Shown: positions 43,604 to 52,761, counted from the first letter of the stretch. The stretch is DNA of 52,761 bases from Clostridium sp. MSJ-8 (GCF_018918325.1 NZ_JAHLQH010000054.1:1-52761), one strand, 5' to 3'. Program-made: numbers and translations. Notes: a model not told the origin generated them from the sequence alone.

Positions 43604-44746
43604 ATGTCAATTAAGAATTTAAGTAATGGCAAAGAAATATTTATTGTGGATACCACCCTTAGAGATGGAGAACAAACAGCAGGAGTTGTTTTTTCTAATC
43701 CAGAAAAGATAGCAATTGCAGAAATGTTAAGTGATTTAGGCGTAGATCAATTAGAAGTAGGTATACCAACAATGGGTGGCGATGAAAAAGAAGCTATTAA
43801 GACAATTGTTAAGAGAAATCTTAAAAGTAGTATAATGGCTTGGAATAGAGCTGTAATATCAGATATAGAACAATCTATAGATTGTGGTGTAGATGCAGTA
43901 GCTATTTCAATATCAGTTTCAGACATTCATATAATTAATAAATTAAAAACATCAAGAGAATGGGTTCTTGATCACATGGTTAAGGCAGTAGAATTTGCTA
44001 AGAAGAATGGTTTATATGTATCTGTTAATGGAGAAGATGCTTCAAGAGCTGATAAGGAATTCTTAATAGAATTCATTAATGCAGCTAAACAAGCAGGTGC
44101 AGATAGATTTAGATATTGTGATACTGTAGGTGTAGAAGAACCATTTAAATTAGAAGAAGATATAAAGTATATATATGATAAAACAAAATTTGATATAGAA
44201 ATGCATACACATAATGATTTTGGTATGGCAACTGCAAATGCTATAGCAGGATTAAGAGGTGGTGCTAACTATGTTGGAGTAACTGTAAATGGATTGGGCG
44301 AAAGAGCTGGTAATGCTGCATTAGAAGAGGTTGTAATGGCATTAAAATATGTCTATAAGATGCAAACAGATATGGATACTAAGAAGTTTAGACCAATATG
44401 TGAATATGTATCAAAAGCATCAGGAAGAGAATTGCCTATATGGAAGGCTATAGTAGGAAGCAACATGTTTGCACATGAATCAGGAATTCATGCTGATGGT
44501 GCTATCAAGAATCCTAAGAATTACGAAGCATTTGATCCTAGTGCAGTAGGTCTTGAGAGACAAATAGTAATAGGTAAGCACTCAGGAAGAGCTGCTATAA
44601 TAAATAAATTTAAAGAATATAATGTGGAGTTAACAGATGAAGAAGCTAACTTAATGCTTGAAGAAGTAAGAAAAGTAGCAGTTCAATTAAAAAGATCTTT
44701 ATTTGATAAAGAATTAGTTCAAATATATAAAAGAATACATCAATAA
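43604..44746 (+). CDS. Re-citrate synthase or homocitrate synthase (NifV-like)
   Basis: 380 residues. The DRE-TIM metallolyase fold shows DTTLRDGEQ (16-24), the metal-binding HTHNDFGMA and NGLGERAGN, then the family's short C-terminal lid with SGIHADGA. This family condenses acetyl-CoA with a 2-oxo acid. In clostridia such a NifV-like enzyme next to an aconitase is the Re-face citrate synthase that feeds 2-oxoglutarate and glutamate synthesis; homocitrate for nitrogenase or lysine synthesis is the alternative, but no nif or lys genes are nearby. GAGGGGG precedes ATG 43604; the ATG-like start at 43577 has none. Confidence 0.8.
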   Translation: MSIKNLSNGKEIFIVDTTLRDGEQTAGVVFSNPEKIAIAEMLSDLGVDQLEVGIPTMGGDEKEAIKTIVKRNLKSSIMAWNRAVISDIEQSIDCGVDAVAISISVSDIHIINKLKTSREWVLDHMVKAVEFAKKNGLYVSVNGEDASRADKEFLIEFINAAKQAGADRFRYCDTVGVEEPFKLEEDIKYIYDKTKFDIEMHTHNDFGMATANAIAGLRGGANYVGVTVNGLGERAGNAALEEVVMALKYVYKMQTDMDTKKFRPICEYVSKASGRELPIWKAIVGSNMFAHESGIHADGAIKNPKNYEAFDPSAVGLERQIVIGKHSGRAAIINKFKEYNVELTDEEANLMLEEVRKVAVQLKRSLFDKELVQIYKRIHQ

Positions 44747-44778
44747 GCTTTAATACACAATTTAGGGAGGATTAGTAA

Positions 44779-47064
44779 ATGGTAAAGTTGTTTAAAGAAG
44801 GTGCATACTTACTAAACGGAGTGGAAATAGTTGAGGATGGAAGTGAACAAGCTGCAATACTTAAGAGTAAGCTTGGGGATAATTATCCATCAAAAGAAGA
44901 AGCTAAGAAGAATACTATGGCATACGGAATATTAAGTAGCCATAATACTTCTGGTAATATGGATAAGTTAAAGATTAAATTTGACAAATTAACATCTCAT
45001 GATATTACTTTTGTTGGAATTATTCAAACAGCAAGAGCTTCAGGATTAGAGAAATTTCCAGTTCCATATGTACTAACAAACTGTCACAATAGTTTATGTG
45101 CTGTTGGAGGAACAATAAATGAAGATGACCATATGTTTGGTTTATCATGTGCAAAGAAATATGGTGGAGTTTATGTACCACCTCATCAAGCAGTAATTCA
45201 TCAATTTGCTAGAGAAATGTTAGCAAGTTGTGGAAAGATGATATTAGGATCAGATAGTCATACACGTTATGGTGCTTTAGGAACTATGGCTATAGGAGAA
45301 GGTGGTCCAGAATTAGTTAAACAATTATTAAACAAGACATATGATATAAATATGCCTGGAGTAGTAGGAGTTTATTTAACAGGTGCACCTCAAAAAGGTG
45401 TAGGACCTCAAGATATTGCTTTAGCTATAATAGGAGCAGTATTTGCAAATGGCTATGTTAATAATAAAGTAATGGAATTTGTAGGAGACGGTGTCGCTAA
45501 TTTAAGTGCTGATTTTAGAATTGGTATAGATGTTATGACAACAGAAACTACATGTTTATCATCTATTTGGAAAACAGATGATAAGATAAAGGACTTCTAT
45601 GCTATCCATGGAAGACCAGAAGATTATAAAGAATTAAATCCAGGAAAAGTAGCATACTATGATGGAATGATATATGTTGATTTATCTCAAGTTAAACCAA
45701 TGATAGCTATGCCATTCCACCCAAGTAATGTTTATTCAATAGAAGAATTAAATGCAAATCTTTATGACATATTAGATGATGTTGAAAAGAAAGCAGGAAT
45801 AAGCTTAGACAACAAGATTAAATTTACATTAAAGGATAAAGTTCATAATGGTAAGTTATATGTAGAACAAGGAGTAATAGCAGGATGTGCTGGTGGTGGA
45901 TTCGAGAATATCTGTGATGCAGCTGATATATTAAGAGGTACATCAATAGGAAATGATGAATTCTCACTTAGTGTATATCCAGCATCTCAACCAGTATACA
46001 TGGAATTAGTTAAGAATGGTAGAATAGCTGATTTAATGCAAACAGGTGCAACAGTACGTACAGCATTCTGTGGACCATGTTTTGGTGCAGGAGATGTACC
46101 TGCAAATAATGGATTAAGTATCCGTCACTCTACTAGAAACTTCCCTAACAGAGAAGGTTCTAAGATAACAAACGGACAAATTGCTTCAGTAGCACTTATG
46201 GATGCTCGTTCAATAGCAGCAACAGCAGCTAACAAGGGATATTTAACAGCAGCTACAGATATAGATGTAAACTTTACTAAACCAAAATATTTCTTTGATA
46301 AAGCAATTTATGATAACAGAGTTTATAATGGTATAGGAAAAGCTGACCCTTCAGTAGAAATTAAGTTTGGACCTAATATAGTTGATTGGCCAAAGATGGT
46401 AGCGTTAACTGACAACTTACTACTAAAGGTTGTATCAGTTATTCATGATCCAGTTACAACTACTGATGAATTAATACCTTCAGGAGAAACTTCTTCTTAT
46501 CGTTCTAATCCATTAGGTTTAGCTGAATTTACTTTATCTCGTAAGGACCCAGCATATGTAGGTAGAGCAAAAGAAATTCAAAAAGCTGAAAAGGCTAGAG
46601 AGGCAAATGAATCTCCAATATCTGCAGTAGCTGAACTTGAAGGAGTATTTAACACTATCAAAGGTAAATTCCAAGATGTTAACAACGATAATACAGGAAT
46701 AGGTAGTACAATTTATGCAGTAAAACCTGGAGATGGTTCTGCACGTGAACAAGCAGCATCATGTCAAAAAGTTTTAGGTGGTTGGGCTAATATCGCTAAA
46801 GAATATGCAACTAAGAGATATCGTTCAAACTTAATTAACTGGGGTATGTTACCATTCATATATGAAGAAGAAATATGCTTTGACAATGGAGATTATATAT
46901 TTGTACCAAATATAGTTGAAGCTGTAAAGGAAAAGAAGAGTACAATAACTGCTTATGTAGTTAATAAAGACATGAAGGAATTCGAGTTAAAACTTGGAGA
47001 ACTTACAGATGATGAAAGAGAAATCATCTTAAAGGGATGTTTAATTAACTATTACAGAGGCTAA
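44779..47064 (+). CDS. Aconitase-family hydratase (YbhJ-like)
   Basis: 761 residues. All three expected cluster-binding Cys are present: one in [11 protein letters not shown] (the position of GSCTNSS in aconitase) and two in [23 protein letters not shown] is the conserved SDSHT motif, and the C-terminal swivel domain is included, as in full-length aconitases. The sequence detail resembles the YbhJ-type hydratases (about 750 residues) more than AcnA or the mitochondrial type. With the upstream synthase it should convert citrate to isocitrate, but substrate is not proved. AGGGAGG precedes the ATG; the gap to the synthase is 32 bp. Confidence 0.85.
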   Translation: MVKLFKEGAYLLNGVEIVEDGSEQAAILKSKLGDNYPSKEEAKKNTMAYGILSSHNTSGNMDKLKIKFDKLTSHDITFVGIIQTARASGLEKFPVPYVLTNCHNSLCAVGGTINEDDHMFGLSCAKKYGGVYVPPHQAVIHQFAREMLASCGKMILGSDSHTRYGALGTMAIGEGGPELVKQLLNKTYDINMPGVVGVYLTGAPQKGVGPQDIALAIIGAVFANGYVNNKVMEFVGDGVANLSADFRIGIDVMTTETTCLSSIWKTDDKIKDFYAIHGRPEDYKELNPGKVAYYDGMIYVDLSQVKPMIAMPFHPSNVYSIEELNANLYDILDDVEKKAGISLDNKIKFTLKDKVHNGKLYVEQGVIAGCAGGGFENICDAADILRGTSIGNDEFSLSVYPASQPVYMELVKNGRIADLMQTGATVRTAFCGPCFGAGDVPANNGLSIRHSTRNFPNREGSKITNGQIASVALMDARSIAATAANKGYLTAATDIDVNFTKPKYFFDKAIYDNRVYNGIGKADPSVEIKFGPNIVDWPKMVALTDNLLLKVVSVIHDPVTTTDELIPSGETSSYRSNPLGLAEFTLSRKDPAYVGRAKEIQKAEKAREANESPISAVAELEGVFNTIKGKFQDVNNDNTGIGSTIYAVKPGDGSAREQAASCQKVLGGWANIAKEYATKRYRSNLINWGMLPFIYEEEICFDNGDYIFVPNIVEAVKEKKSTITAYVVNKDMKEFELKLGELTDDEREIILKGCLINYYRG

Positions 47065-47092
47065 TTATAATAAAATATTATTGATAAATTAA

Positions 47093-47134
47093 AAAAACCA
47101 TCTTGCTTAAAATTATATAAGCAAGGTGGTTTTT
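47093..47134 (+). terminator. Terminator of the synthase-hydratase unit
   Basis: AACCATCTTGCTTA pairs with TAAGCAAGGTGGTT (one G-U) around AAATTATA, followed by TTT. AAAA precedes the stem. Confidence 0.85.
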
Positions 47135-47157
47135 AAGAAGACAGGGAGAGTGTCGAC

Positions 47158-48474
47158 ATGGAAAAACAAGAAATAATAAAATTAAATTTAGATTCATTAT
47201 GTGTGTATAAGAAGATATTTTCAGAAAAAGTTGGGGATAAATTCTCAAAGCTTGTGGATAAAATAGTTCAAGATTCTAATGTAAATGAAGTTATATCTGC
47301 ATATAATGATTTTACTTATGAATTATTTAAAGCTAGCAAGAATTTATCTTTTAAAGAAAGTATAGTTGATGAAATTTTATTAGATCATAACCCATATAGT
47401 TTAGGATTAGAGTTAAATGGAGATGTTCCAGGATTCACATTTCAAGGGATAAAATCTGAACTACAAAATATAAGCGATATATTGAAAATAAGTAGTAAAG
47501 ACATAAAAGAATTAATTATAGGAAAATTCTCAGATGATGAGGTAATTAAAGATAGAATTAATTCTTTAATAGATTGGGGAATAGAATCTATAGAATATGT
47601 TCCTCAAAATGGTATGGCATATGAGAAGATTAAAGCTGTACTAATGAATACAGATAATTGGGGCGAATGTATAGACGAATTAAGTGAATTTTATAGAGAT
47701 AATGGAACTGGGCGTGCATCAGCTTATGCTGCTTTCGTTTGGGAGAGATTTGATAATGAAGAAGAAGGCCATTTAAGAGAAATACTTGAACCAGATCCAA
47801 TAAGATTATCAGATTTAATAGGTTATGAAGAGCAACAAGAAATAATAAAGAACAATACTATTAACTTATTAAAAGGATATCCAGCTAATAACCTTTTATT
47901 ATATGGTTCAAGAGGTACAGGAAAGTCATCTACAGTTAAGGCTATATTAAATGAATACTATGAACAAGGATTAAGACTTATAGAAGTAGATAAATCTCAA
48001 TTAAGTGATTTTACTAGAATAATAAGATTACTTCGTCATAAGAAACAAAAATTTATAATATTTGTTGATGATTTAGTGTTCCAAGAAGGGGAAGAAGGAT
48101 ATTCAGCACTTAAGACTATATTAGAAGGAAGAATTGAGAATAGACCTGATAATATACTTATTTATGCTACTACTAATAGAAGACACCTTATAAAAGAAAA
48201 ATTCTCTGATAGAGATGATATTCATTATAGAGATACACAAGAAGAACAATTATCATTAGCTGATAGATTTGGAATTACTGTAAGTTTCTTGACTCCAAAT
48301 CAAAATGAATTCTTGCATATTGTAAACAGTTTGGTAAAAAGTAGGAATTTAGAAGTCGATGTAGAATATATAAAACAAGAGGCTATAAAATGGTCTCAAT
48401 GGTATAATGGTAGATCTCCAAGAGCTGCAAGACAATTTGTAGATTGGCTAGAAGGTCAAATTAATAACAAATAA
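47158..48474 (+). CDS. AAA+ ATPase, DUF815 family
   Basis: 438 residues. An N-terminal helical region of about 220 residues precedes the AAA core: LLLYGSRGTGKSS (Walker A, about 250-258), IIFVDDLVFQEGE (Walker B) and ILIYATTNRRHL (sensor 1 Asn), with arginine residues in the C-terminal RSPRAARQF. DUF815 proteins are widespread and uncharacterised. It lies between a terminator and nrdG (36 bp apart), so it should be co-expressed with the anaerobic reductase activase. Confidence 0.85.
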   Translation: MEKQEIIKLNLDSLCVYKKIFSEKVGDKFSKLVDKIVQDSNVNEVISAYNDFTYELFKASKNLSFKESIVDEILLDHNPYSLGLELNGDVPGFTFQGIKSELQNISDILKISSKDIKELIIGKFSDDEVIKDRINSLIDWGIESIEYVPQNGMAYEKIKAVLMNTDNWGECIDELSEFYRDNGTGRASAYAAFVWERFDNEEEGHLREILEPDPIRLSDLIGYEEQQEIIKNNTINLLKGYPANNLLLYGSRGTGKSSTVKAILNEYYEQGLRLIEVDKSQLSDFTRIIRLLRHKKQKFIIFVDDLVFQEGEEGYSALKTILEGRIENRPDNILIYATTNRRHLIKEKFSDRDDIHYRDTQEEQLSLADRFGITVSFLTPNQNEFLHIVNSLVKSRNLEVDVEYIKQEAIKWSQWYNGRSPRAARQFVDWLEGQINNK

Positions 48475-48510
48475 TCAAGTGATTTATAAAATTAGGAGAG
48501 ACATTTAGAA

Positions 48511-49020
48511 ATGGGCAGAAAAATAAGACTAGCAGGTATAGCATATGAAAGTTTGGTTAATGGACCTGGAATGAGAAGAGTATTTTTTTCACAAGGGTGC
48601 AAACATGACTGCAAAGGGTGTTTTAATCCTGAAACTCATGATTTTTATGGGGGCGAGGAGAAAGACATGGACGAATTAATAGAAGATGTATTAGATAATC
48701 CAATGCTTAGAGGTGTTACTTTTAGCGGCGGAGACCCTTTTGAAAGGGCTGAAGATTTTGCGTATATGGCACAAAATTTTAAGAAATCTAATATAAATAT
48801 CTGGTGTTATACTGGATATACTTTTGAATACATTATCGAAAATAAACATAAGATAAATGGGTGGAGTGACCTGATTGAAAATATTGATGTATTAGTAGAT
48901 GGAAGGTTCGACATGTCAAAACAAGATGAGGGTTTAAGATTCAGAGGATCATCTAATCAAAGAATTATAGATGTTCAAGCAAGCTTAACAGAGGGAAAAG
49001 TTGTGTGCTTAGAATACTAG
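48511..49020 (+). CDS. nrdG: Anaerobic ribonucleotide reductase activating protein
   Basis: 169 residues. The radical-SAM cluster motif C30-KHD-C34-KG-C37 and the TFSGGDPF SAM-binding region are intact; VDGRFD and RFRGSSNQRI match NrdG. The enzyme uses SAM to generate the glycyl radical on NrdD. AGGAG is 12 nt before the ATG. It is separated from nrdD by 5.3 kb; most clostridia keep the two closer. Confidence 0.95.
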   Translation: MGRKIRLAGIAYESLVNGPGMRRVFFSQGCKHDCKGCFNPETHDFYGGEEKDMDELIEDVLDNPMLRGVTFSGGDPFERAEDFAYMAQNFKKSNINIWCYTGYTFEYIIENKHKINGWSDLIENIDVLVDGRFDMSKQDEGLRFRGSSNQRIIDVQASLTEGKVVCLEY

Positions 49021-49108
49021 ACAGTTGTAGTAAAGTGTTAAATTTAATTTAATGATATTAAGAAAAAATTATAAAAGACGAAATAAAGTCTATAAAGTTC
49101 ATTAATTG

Positions 49109-49133
49109 TTTACCATAATTTACTAATGGTAAA
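49109..49133. promoter_or_regulatory. Candidate BlaI operator
   Basis: TTTACCAT (49109-49116) and ATGGTAAA (49126-49133) form a perfect inverted repeat about 80 bp before the blaI-like gene. BlaI/MecI repressors bind inverted repeats near their own promoters, but the arms do not match the TACA/TGTA-type consensus exactly. Confidence 0.4.
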
Positions 49134-49213
49134 TTGAATTAGGAACTACAAGATGATATTCTATAAGTACAAGAAAAACAATAAAACGTTAAGTTAAGAA
49201 AGGATGAGAAATT

Positions 49214-49576
49214 ATGAACAGGATACCACCATCAGAATTATGTGTAATGAAAGTAATATGGAGTAGCAGTGAACCTTTATCTTCTAGACAAATTATTGAT
49301 ATTCTAGAAGAAGAAAAGGGGTGGAAGAGAACTACAATATTAACACTATTATCTAGATTGGCTGAAAGAGGTTTCTTAAGCACAGAAAAAATAAAGAGAT
49401 ATACTTATTATACTCCTTTAGTTGACAAAGATGATTATGTGAAATTAGAAACTAAAGAATTCTTTGATAAGATTCATGAAAATTCACTAAAGAGTTTGGT
49501 AACTGCTTTACATGAAAATCATGATTTATCAGACAAAGATTTAGAAAACCTTGAAAAGTGGGTAAAAGAAAAATAG
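49214..49576 (+). CDS. BlaI/MecI/CopY-family repressor
   Basis: 120 residues. The winged-helix N-terminal part reads PPSELCVMKVIWSSSEPLSS and KGWKRTTILTLLSRLAERGF, and the C-terminal helices of the dimerisation domain follow. It has the size of BlaI. These proteins repress resistance or stress genes until cleaved by the M56 membrane protease encoded next. No beta-lactamase or PBP gene lies in the window. An AAAGGA ribosome site precedes the ATG. Confidence 0.88.
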   Translation: MNRIPPSELCVMKVIWSSSEPLSSRQIIDILEEEKGWKRTTILTLLSRLAERGFLSTEKIKRYTYYTPLVDKDDYVKLETKEFFDKIHENSLKSLVTALHENHDLSDKDLENLEKWVKEK

Positions 49577-49606
49577 TAGTGTTACCTATATATGTAGGCA
49601 ACAAAA

Positions 49607-50590
49607 ATGGAATGGATTGTAGGGAATCTAATAAAAACATTTATAATTAGTAGTGTGGGGATTATAGTATTATTAATACTAAGAAGTACATTGTTTCAAA
49701 AATATAGGAAGGTTGTTTCTTATTATAGTTGGATAATATTATTAATAAGAATGATGTTTCCAATTAGTATAACAATAGATGTTACAGAGATTATTAAAAA
49801 TGCTAGTAATTCTATAAGTAGCTTCTTAAAATTATTTATAAATATAGGGGATAAGCTAGAAAGAATTTCTAATATTAAAATAATAGGGTATATATGGCTT
49901 ATAGGTGCTATTATAATAGCTATATACAAAATAAGTACTTATATTGCTCTTAAGAAAAATATATTAGGAATAAGTTATGCAGTAGAGGATAAGAGAATTA
50001 TTGATATCTATAACAAGGTTTTAAAGGATATGAATATTAATAAGGAAATCCATCTTAAGCAAAATAAAGATAATGTAATTCCGTTTGGAATAGGAATATT
50101 TAAAAAGTATATTGTATTACCCAATATAAACTATAATAATGAGCAGATTGAATGGATATTGAGACATGAGCTCACTCACTTTAAATATAATGATATATTA
50201 GTAAAAATGTTGTATATGATTGTAAGTATAATTTATTGGTTTAATCCATTAATATACTTAATAAGCAAGGTTATAGAAGCTGATTGTGAATTATCATGTG
50301 ATGAGAGAGTTTTGAGAAGATGTAGACAGGAACAAAAACAACAATATGCCTTAACAATATTAACATCTGTTAAACAATGTAGAAATAATAATATTGGAAT
50401 AAGTACAACACTTGGAAGAGAATTTTCTATAAAGTTTAGAGTAGAAAGAATATTTGCAGAAAACTTAAAAAGAGGATTTACCATTATAGTGTGTATATTT
50501 TTATTGATTTTGGCAACAATGTTTAGTTTTACGATAAATGATAATCAAGCAATTAATGATTATAATATTAAAATAGAGCAAAATAAATAA
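49607..50590 (+). CDS. M56-family membrane metallopeptidase (BlaR1-like), no sensor domain
   Basis: 327 residues. Membrane segments near 10-27, 36-53, 92-112 and 210-230 surround the zinc site HELTH (187-191) and the Glu in EADCELSCDERVL. A last segment (about 286-309) is followed by only about 18 residues. BlaR1 and MecR1 carry a penicillin-binding domain after that point; here it is missing, so the trigger must differ. It starts 31 bp after blaI and its own ribosome site is weak, which suggests translational coupling. Confidence 0.85.
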   Translation: MEWIVGNLIKTFIISSVGIIVLLILRSTLFQKYRKVVSYYSWIILLIRMMFPISITIDVTEIIKNASNSISSFLKLFINIGDKLERISNIKIIGYIWLIGAIIIAIYKISTYIALKKNILGISYAVEDKRIIDIYNKVLKDMNINKEIHLKQNKDNVIPFGIGIFKKYIVLPNINYNNEQIEWILRHELTHFKYNDILVKMLYMIVSIIYWFNPLIYLISKVIEADCELSCDERVLRRCRQEQKQQYALTILTSVKQCRNNNIGISTTLGREFSIKFRVERIFAENLKRGFTIIVCIFLLILATMFSFTINDNQAINDYNIKIEQNK

Positions 50591-50629
50591 AAAATTGGTG
50601 ACCTTTAATTTAGGCCACCAATTTTTTTT
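50589..50629. terminator. Bidirectional terminator
   Basis: AAAATTGGTG-CC pairs with GG-CACCAATTTT around TTTAATTTA, with A residues before and T residues after the stem. It separates the M56 gene from the convergent DUF885 gene. Confidence 0.85.
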
Positions 50630-52400
50630 ATTTATTATTTTTTATATATTTATTAACTTGTTTTTCTAATATTGAAAATGGAGCTGGACCTACATCTAAA
50701 ATAACTTTATTGAAATCTTTTAAATTAAAATTATCTTTTAATTCTTTAGAAGCATTGTCTCTAAGTTCTGCAAATTCAAGATATCCCACATAGTATTGCA
50801 AGTAATTAGCAGGGTCTTCTATTACTGTATGATATATAGATTCAGCTATAGAGCTATCATAACCGTAATCAGATAAGAAATCTTCAGTATCTTTTAATGT
50901 CCATCCATTGTAATTGACTTGAATATCTATTAGTGTTGGAATAGCTAAACATATTTCTGAATATGCTTGATTAAACTTAATTAAGTTATTATCATCACAA
51001 TTAGTAAGCTCATATGATTGCATTTCAACATAAGTTGCCCAACCTTCAGTGTATCCTCCAAAGTTTAATAAGTGTCTTATAGGATAAGGGTTAGTGGAAT
51101 TAAAGTAAGTCACTTGATATAAGTGTCCTGGATAACCTTCATGAGCTAAAGTAGAAAATAAAGATGATTCATCTACTTGGCTATTATTAATATATATAAC
51201 ATTATTAGAATAGTCATCTATAGGTGGTACCATAAAGAATGCTGGACTTAAGTGTTCTTCTAATGAAGGATCAACAGATAGAACTTTATAGCTTGCATCA
51301 GCTGCTTTAGGATAATAATCAGTCATCCTTTGTTTTAATAATTCTAATATTTGATTTGGATCAGTTGATTCAGGGGTTTGATTACTGTATTTTTCTATTA
51401 TATCTGGTGATGAATTTAGAATAGTACTTAATTCTGTGAATTTGCTTACTAGTCTTTGTTTAACCATATCAGTTATATCATCTATAGATTTATCGCTTCC
51501 TACTGTATTAGCCACTAAAGCTTCATAATACTCTTTTCCTTTTTTAAAGTTACATAGACCACCATCATTCTTTCCAGATCCTTTTAGATCATTTAAAGAA
51601 TCAATAAGATTTTGATATGTTGGAACAATAGTGTTTATAACTAAATCTTTATTTTTTTCTTTATAAGAGGCCTTTTCTTCATCAGATAGGTCAGATAAAG
51701 TATCTATTTTGTTATCAAATGTAGGTATTAGGTAATTATCTTCAGGGGAAGATATAAATTCTTTACATTGAGAAACTATATCGTCTACTGCAAAATCAGC
51801 CATAAATAATCCTTTTTTAGATTTTTTTTGTTCAAAACTAATAATATTTTTAAAGTAGTCTTCTAAAAGTTCTAGTATTTTTAAATAATCTTCAACATCA
51901 TCTTTGGAATAAAATTTATACTCTGCAAGAGTAACTGGAAGATTAGCTTGAAAGCCTGTAGTAGGCCCTAATATAGTTGCATAATAATCTAATCCATCAG
52001 TAAGTGCAGCTGTTTCCAAGTATTTTTTTAATATATCATAGGTTAATTTTTGATCCTTAGTAAGGCAACTATAATCATAGGATTTGAGTTTTTTAAGAAT
52101 TTTTTTGTTTTCTTTTGAATCTGTACCATCTTCTATATTACTGACACTGAAGTCACCTAAAGTTGCTGGAATATCTTTTATTCCATAGGAAGATGGATCT
52201 TTTAAATTATAGTGAAGAGTGATTGTGTCACTAGTTACTGTATCAATGAATTCTTCATTTAAGAATTCATCGAATTCTGCTTGTATCTTTTTTGCACTTT
52301 TTGAGTTGGTATTTGTTTTAGAATCAAAGGAACATGATACTAATGAAAAAGTGAGTAAAAAACACAGAGCTACTGAAAGTAATTTTAAATTTTTTCTCAT
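50628..52400 (-). CDS. DUF885-family lipoprotein, putative metallopeptidase
   Basis: 590 residues from ATG 52400, which follows GGAGG by 5 nt; the ATG at 52439 has no ribosome site. The signal peptide MRKNLKLLSVALCFLLTFSL ends in the lipobox LVSC, so the protein is tethered outside the membrane. The DUF885 signature HEGYPGH and the downstream EGWATYVE provide HExxH-like zinc ligands, and QYYVGYLE is another family motif. Family members are carboxypeptidase-like and remain mostly uncharacterised. Lgt, encoded in this window, would lipidate it. Confidence 0.88.
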   Translation of the reverse strand: MRKNLKLLSVALCFLLTFSLVSCSFDSKTNTNSKSAKKIQAEFDEFLNEEFIDTVTSDTITLHYNLKDPSSYGIKDIPATLGDFSVSNIEDGTDSKENKKILKKLKSYDYSCLTKDQKLTYDILKKYLETAALTDGLDYYATILGPTTGFQANLPVTLAEYKFYSKDDVEDYLKILELLEDYFKNIISFEQKKSKKGLFMADFAVDDIVSQCKEFISSPEDNYLIPTFDNKIDTLSDLSDEEKASYKEKNKDLVINTIVPTYQNLIDSLNDLKGSGKNDGGLCNFKKGKEYYEALVANTVGSDKSIDDITDMVKQRLVSKFTELSTILNSSPDIIEKYSNQTPESTDPNQILELLKQRMTDYYPKAADASYKVLSVDPSLEEHLSPAFFMVPPIDDYSNNVIYINNSQVDESSLFSTLAHEGYPGHLYQVTYFNSTNPYPIRHLLNFGGYTEGWATYVEMQSYELTNCDDNNLIKFNQAYSEICLAIPTLIDIQVNYNGWTLKDTEDFLSDYGYDSSIAESIYHTVIEDPANYLQYYVGYLEFAELRDNASKELKDNFNLKDFNKVILDVGPAPFSILEKQVNKYIKNNK

Positions 52401-52544
52401 AATATCCTCCATATTAGTGATTGTTAATGCAAAGTGCATTAAGAATATTATAACCTTTTTCTTACAAATAATCTACAAAAGCAGTTATTCAAATTAGAAT
52501 AGGGGGACTTTAATCTTCATAATGAACTTTAGGATTTTTCATAA

Positions 52545-52626
52545 TAAAAAAATAAGTTAGCGTTTAAAATGTTGTACTGTTTGAACTTTAGTGATTTTAC
52601 AACATTTAGCTAACTTAATTTTTTTA
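52545..52626. terminator. Long hairpin, probable terminator
   Basis: AAAAAAATAAGTTAGC with TTTAAAATGTTGTA on the left pairs with TACAACATTTA and GCTAACTTAATTTTTTT on the right, around a 20-nt loop. A and T tracts at both ends allow it to work for the divergent or convergent neighbours. Confidence 0.65.
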
Positions 52627-52648
52627 TATTTAGAAATTCTTAATTATT

Positions 52649-52729
52649 CTATTCATAAACGTGTTTTTTCTTGTCCTTTGCCTTAGCTTGTTTTTTCTTC
52701 AAAGGATGCTTTGGATTCTTATCTGACAT
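52649..52729 (-). CDS. 26-residue basic protein
   Basis: An ATG at 52729 opens a frame of 26 residues (begins MSDKNPKHPLKKKQAKA, ends KKHVYE) that stops at 52649. AAGAGG lies 9 nt upstream. More than a third of the residues are Lys or His, with a D/E-poor composition typical of small nucleic-acid- or ribosome-binding peptides. It is too short for ordinary gene finding. Good ribosome site, composition and a following hairpin support it as real. Confidence 0.5.
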   Translation of the reverse strand: MSDKNPKHPLKKKQAKAKDKKKHVYE

Positions 52730-52761
52730 ATTCTATCGCCTCTTTTCTTTCTATGCTATGT

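Noticed and set aside
43604..44746. Assignment as nitrogenase-linked NifV
   Set aside because: No other nif genes nearby and an aconitase-family gene follows, so Re-citrate synthase is more economical; not excluded outright.

Overview
The window joins two kinds of DNA. From about 12.9 kb to the right end it is a very AT-rich chromosome with clostridial gene content and order: strong AGGAGG ribosome sites, T-box-controlled aminoacyl-tRNA synthetase genes, the metG-tatD-yabE-like-rnmV-rsmA cluster, an anaerobic ribonucleotide reductase (nrdD/nrdG), a ferredoxin, and a probable glutamate-branch citrate synthase beside an aconitase-family protein. It looks like a Clostridium (sensu lato) or a close relative. 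From 1 to about 12.9 kb it is a mosaic accessory region. Much of it is visibly richer in G+C and resembles DNA carried by conjugative elements of gut Lachnospiraceae-type bacteria.

Accessory region (1-12.9 kb). An IS30-family transposase runs off the left edge. It is followed by an array of small hairpins and the last 164 codons of an ISL3-type transposase. A roughly 195-bp structured sequence occurs twice in the same orientation (1745-1942 and 11279-11478) and brackets 9.3 kb of cargo: an alpha/beta hydrolase, a small DUF6061-like protein, a response regulator/histidine kinase/ABC ATPase/FtsX permease block, an AbiEi/AbiEii toxin-antitoxin pair with a perfect 14-bp inverted-repeat operator, and a DUF6040-like membrane protein. 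A 30-bp piece of the DUF6040-like gene is repeated beside the permease stop codon. To the right are a SnoaL-like protein, a P-loop kinase gene broken by one missing base, and about 500 bp of non-coding DNA. That DNA carries four copies of a 9-bp motif that look like integrase arm sites, just before the chromosomal rlmI gene. I read the whole region as the decayed, rearranged end of an integrative element.

Chromosome, 12.9-31 kb. rlmI, aspartate kinase, a BFD-like iron-sulfur protein, ileS behind an isoleucine T-box, a CcpA-like regulator, a two-gene ABC exporter, Xaa-Pro aminopeptidase, a phasin-like coiled-coil protein with an ABC1/UbiB kinase, an NhaC-type antiporter, and metG behind a methionine T-box. 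Two related imperfect hairpin repeats of about 85 nt follow ileS and ccpA.

Chromosome, 31-43 kb. tatD, a G5/3D cell-wall protein, rnmV, rsmA, a clostridial protein with a long Lys/Glu-rich linker, lgt overlapping a lipoprotein gene, an Mrp/Nbp35-type Fe-S carrier and a ferredoxin. A DegV/PadR operon is divergent from nrdD across 455 bp that carry palindromes and an NrdR-like box.

Chromosome, 43-52.8 kb. A Re-citrate/homocitrate-type synthase with a cre-like site upstream, an aconitase-family hydratase, a DUF815 AAA+ ATPase, nrdG, a BlaI/M56 pair without a visible target gene, a DUF885 lipoprotein and a 26-residue basic protein too short for ordinary gene calling. No tRNA, rRNA or CRISPR array was recognised.
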